A DNA stretch of 64,000 bases from Rhabditophanes sp. KR3021 (taxonomy: Eukaryota; Nematoda; Chromadorea; Rhabditida; Alloionematidae): positions 5,332,001-5,396,000 of the forward strand of contig CAUJLY010000002.1 of NCBI GenBank assembly GCA_963281155.1, read 5' to 3'. Shown here in pieces: positions 62,501 to 64,000 of the stretch (position 1 is the first letter of the stretch; every line of letters begins with the position of its first letter). The translations under genes and the position numbers were made by a program. The notes beneath the pieces were generated by a model. That model searched no databases. It worked only from the letters and a program-made list of their open reading frames with translations, and was not told the origin of the DNA.

Positions 62501-63955
62501 ATTAGCTTTACCAATCCAAGATTTAACAATGCTGCAGCAAACAGACTCTCTAAATTTATACTTTTAGCTGATGAGGAAACTGTTGAAAGATTACGAAAAT
62601 ATTTCTATAATGATCTTATCGATAAGCATAATGTTTATTTGATTAAACAGTCTCCACCACAATACAATACTACCTATTATAATGTCAAGGCGAAATGAAA
62701 TGTCCTGGAAATAGATGCGATTTTAAGACCAGTACTTATCAGTGTCTGGCAGAACTCAAGCATGTATTCAACTCAAAAAAATGGGAAAAAAATGTATGAC
62801 AGTGATCTAAAGTGTGATGATGATGGCTTATGGAACAATTTGATGGAAGAATTAAAAAAAGCTAAAACCTGGAAGACTTTAAAGGATGAGCATTCTACTT
62901 ATTTTTATTGGATGTTCCAAGTGATATTATTTTTGAAGGTATTTCACTTTATGAATTTATCAAGCTTATCTTTTATGTTGGTGTTTCTTGTGAAATCAAA
63001 ACAAGATTGGAAAAACATGGACTAAAACTAAAAGAAACATGTTACGGCACATCCCTTTAGACCAAAAAGAAAGGAGATTCAAAAGTATTTGGCAAAGCGG
63101 ACGACAAGTAATTACTGCATGTCTCGGTGATCTTCATATGAACCAAGCTCTTTGATTGAAGTATGGCATGAGAAATGTGTTAACTAATACAGATGACTCT
63201 GCACAATCAAATGACGCACTTAAAATATTCAGCAATTGTTGAAGGAGTTGCTTAAAATGCCTTCAAACAAATTTTTGAAAATATATCTTTCCTCGTCCCA
63301 TGTCTTTTTAATTTTAATTTTTAAATAAAAGTCACCTGAGCTTGTGCTAAAAACAACCCCATGCTCCAATTCAAGTAAATAGCGTCAATTTCAAAAACCT
63401 CAAATGCCAGTACATTATATTCTTCGCAAATCATTTTAATTGCACCAGCAGCCCATTGAAAATTCATGTACGCGTTTTTAATTGAATCACTACTGTTTCG
63501 AGGTTCACTAACAGCGATTGTTGAGTGACAGGCAGAGATATTGTGTAGAATTAGGACTAATTCAAAATTTATGTCACTGATTGCTAGTTGCCCACCTATG
63601 TCTGATGAATACTCTGCCCACAACAATGGAACTGCTAATGGTTCCCCCTTTTCCATTGGAAAACGATTTTTCATAAAACGCATCTGAGCGTAATATCTCT
63701 TCAGTATTAAAATTTGCTCCATATCTGGCGTCACATTTGATAAATTATTGCGAATTCTAACAATCTCATCAATTGCGTCTTCAAACTTGTCCGGATCATT
63801 TTGATAGTGCAAAAGGATGTACTGAAAATTAACTAAATAGATTTTAACTGATCCAAACTTACTTCTTTTACTCTAAGTTTAAAATCACTTGGGAAACCAT
63901 CTAATGGATGCTTAATTGGCAATGCCAACATCTGAGATTTAGGTAAACCTTCCAT
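59596..63955 (-). CDS. alx-1: ALIX/PDCD6IP (Bro1, V domain and proline-rich tail)
   Basis: Three exons (63863-63955, 63336-63821, 59596-62310) give about 1,097 aa. The Bro1 domain starts MEGLPKSQMLALPIKHP and continues through LLWAEYSSDIGGQLAIS, MGLFLAQAQ, AISDKRKPVVISQLATSAS and GLQCQTEEKPGHAVKYM. The V domain is long helices (about 360-700, with ARKALEKHDNQVRLINLNI). The Pro/Gln/Asn-rich tail (about 720-1097) has repeated VQQHPAQ units and tyrosines in NYG and AYS contexts, and is longer than in most homologues. ALIX links ESCRT-III (CHMP4) to cargo in multivesicular-body sorting, membrane repair and abscission. The 1,025-bp intron 62311-63335, far longer than the other introns of this gene, carries a GIY-YIG-type relic on the opposite strand. 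Confidence 0.94.
59829..59923 (-). repeat. 21-bp coding minisatellite in the ALIX tail
   Basis: About four tandem 21-bp units encode VQQHPAQ repeats in the ALIX proline-rich tail, with a few substitutions. Looser VQQQ/MQQQF repeats flank them up to about 60060. Length polymorphism by slippage is likely. Confidence 0.8.
62413..63240 (+). pseudogene. Decayed GIY-YIG nuclease-like gene (LEM-3/ANKLE1 type) in an ALIX intron
   Basis: Read on the plus strand, opposite to ALIX, the intron holds about 270 codons of protein-like sequence broken by frame shifts and stops. In order the pieces are MSAKDTEISAIIAIYSKEKF, AVEHCISFTNPRFNNAAANR, LADEETVERLRKYFYNDLID, LWNNLMEELKKAKTWKTLKD, TYFY, then LDVPSDIIFEGISLYEFIK, LIFYVGVSCEIKTRLEKHG, RRFKSIWQSGRQVITACL and KYGMRNVLTNTDDS. 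The segment FIKLIFYVGVS...R..H, then KSIWQSGRQVI, then GMRNVLTN, matches the core order of animal GIY-YIG nucleases of the LEM-3/ANKLE1 group. It is clearly non-functional now. Confidence 0.65.
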
Positions 63956-64000
63956 TTTGACACTAAATTACACGAATACTATTAATATATTAAAGTTAAT

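Noticed and set aside
1..64000. CRISPR arrays, bacterial operons, ribosome binding sites or rRNA genes.
   Set aside because: The window is spliced eukaryotic nuclear DNA and shows none of these.

Overview
The window is nuclear DNA of an animal, most likely a nematode. It is AT-rich. The genes have typical metazoan content, are mostly interrupted by introns of about 37-60 nt with GT..TTTNAG ends, and sit close together on both strands. The nematode call rests on three things. The Src-family kinase reads like nematode SRC-2, the SLC17-type transporter has the nematode form, and the proteasome gene rpn-3 is followed 187 bp downstream by mitochondrial ribosomal protein L32 with a trans-splice-like acceptor at the second start codon. 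From memory, C. elegans has the same gene pair.

Layout, left to right. 0-14.7 kb is a dense block: the N-terminus of a CYK-4/RacGAP1-like centralspindlin subunit (-), a TRPC channel (-), rpn-3 and mrpl-32 (+), a tetraspanin (-), a small secreted protein with its own TATA promoter (+), coq-7/clk-1 (-), a coiled-coil protein (-), a small basic orphan (-) and rpf-2 (-). 15.2-24.2 kb is one very large gene, the nonsense-mediated-decay kinase SMG-1. 26.1-29.0 kb is an SLC17-like transporter and 31.7-35.1 kb an Src-family kinase. 38.9-44.1 kb encodes a two-PH-domain, coiled-coil protein of the MPRIP/outspread family, and 46.3-50.3 kb a Cas-family (p130Cas/NEDD9) scaffold with no visible SH3 exon. 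Then come a DOT1-like methyltransferase (51.9-53.2 kb), RIC1 (54.5-58.5 kb), NAXE (58.6-59.3 kb, -) and ALIX/PDCD6IP (59.6-64.0 kb, -). Src, Cas and MPRIP are all linked to adhesion and cytoskeleton signalling, but nothing here shows that their proximity is functional.

The most unusual feature is in the largest introns. Four host genes (smg-1, the SLC17-like gene, src-2 and ALIX) carry decayed protein-coding sequence inside long introns, in every case antisense to the host gene. The smg-1 intron holds a multi-NUMOD4/HNH endonuclease-like relic. The ALIX intron holds a GIY-YIG nuclease-like relic resembling the LEM-3/ANKLE1 type, and an src-2 intron holds a similar but weaker one. The remaining relics are coding-like but unrecognised. 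In three of these introns the relic lies just downstream of what looks like a complete native short intron. This suggests repeated intron-targeted insertion of nuclease-bearing elements, or remnants of nested antisense genes.

Exon coordinates were derived by eye from reading frame and splice signals. Junctions I could not settle are stated in the entries.
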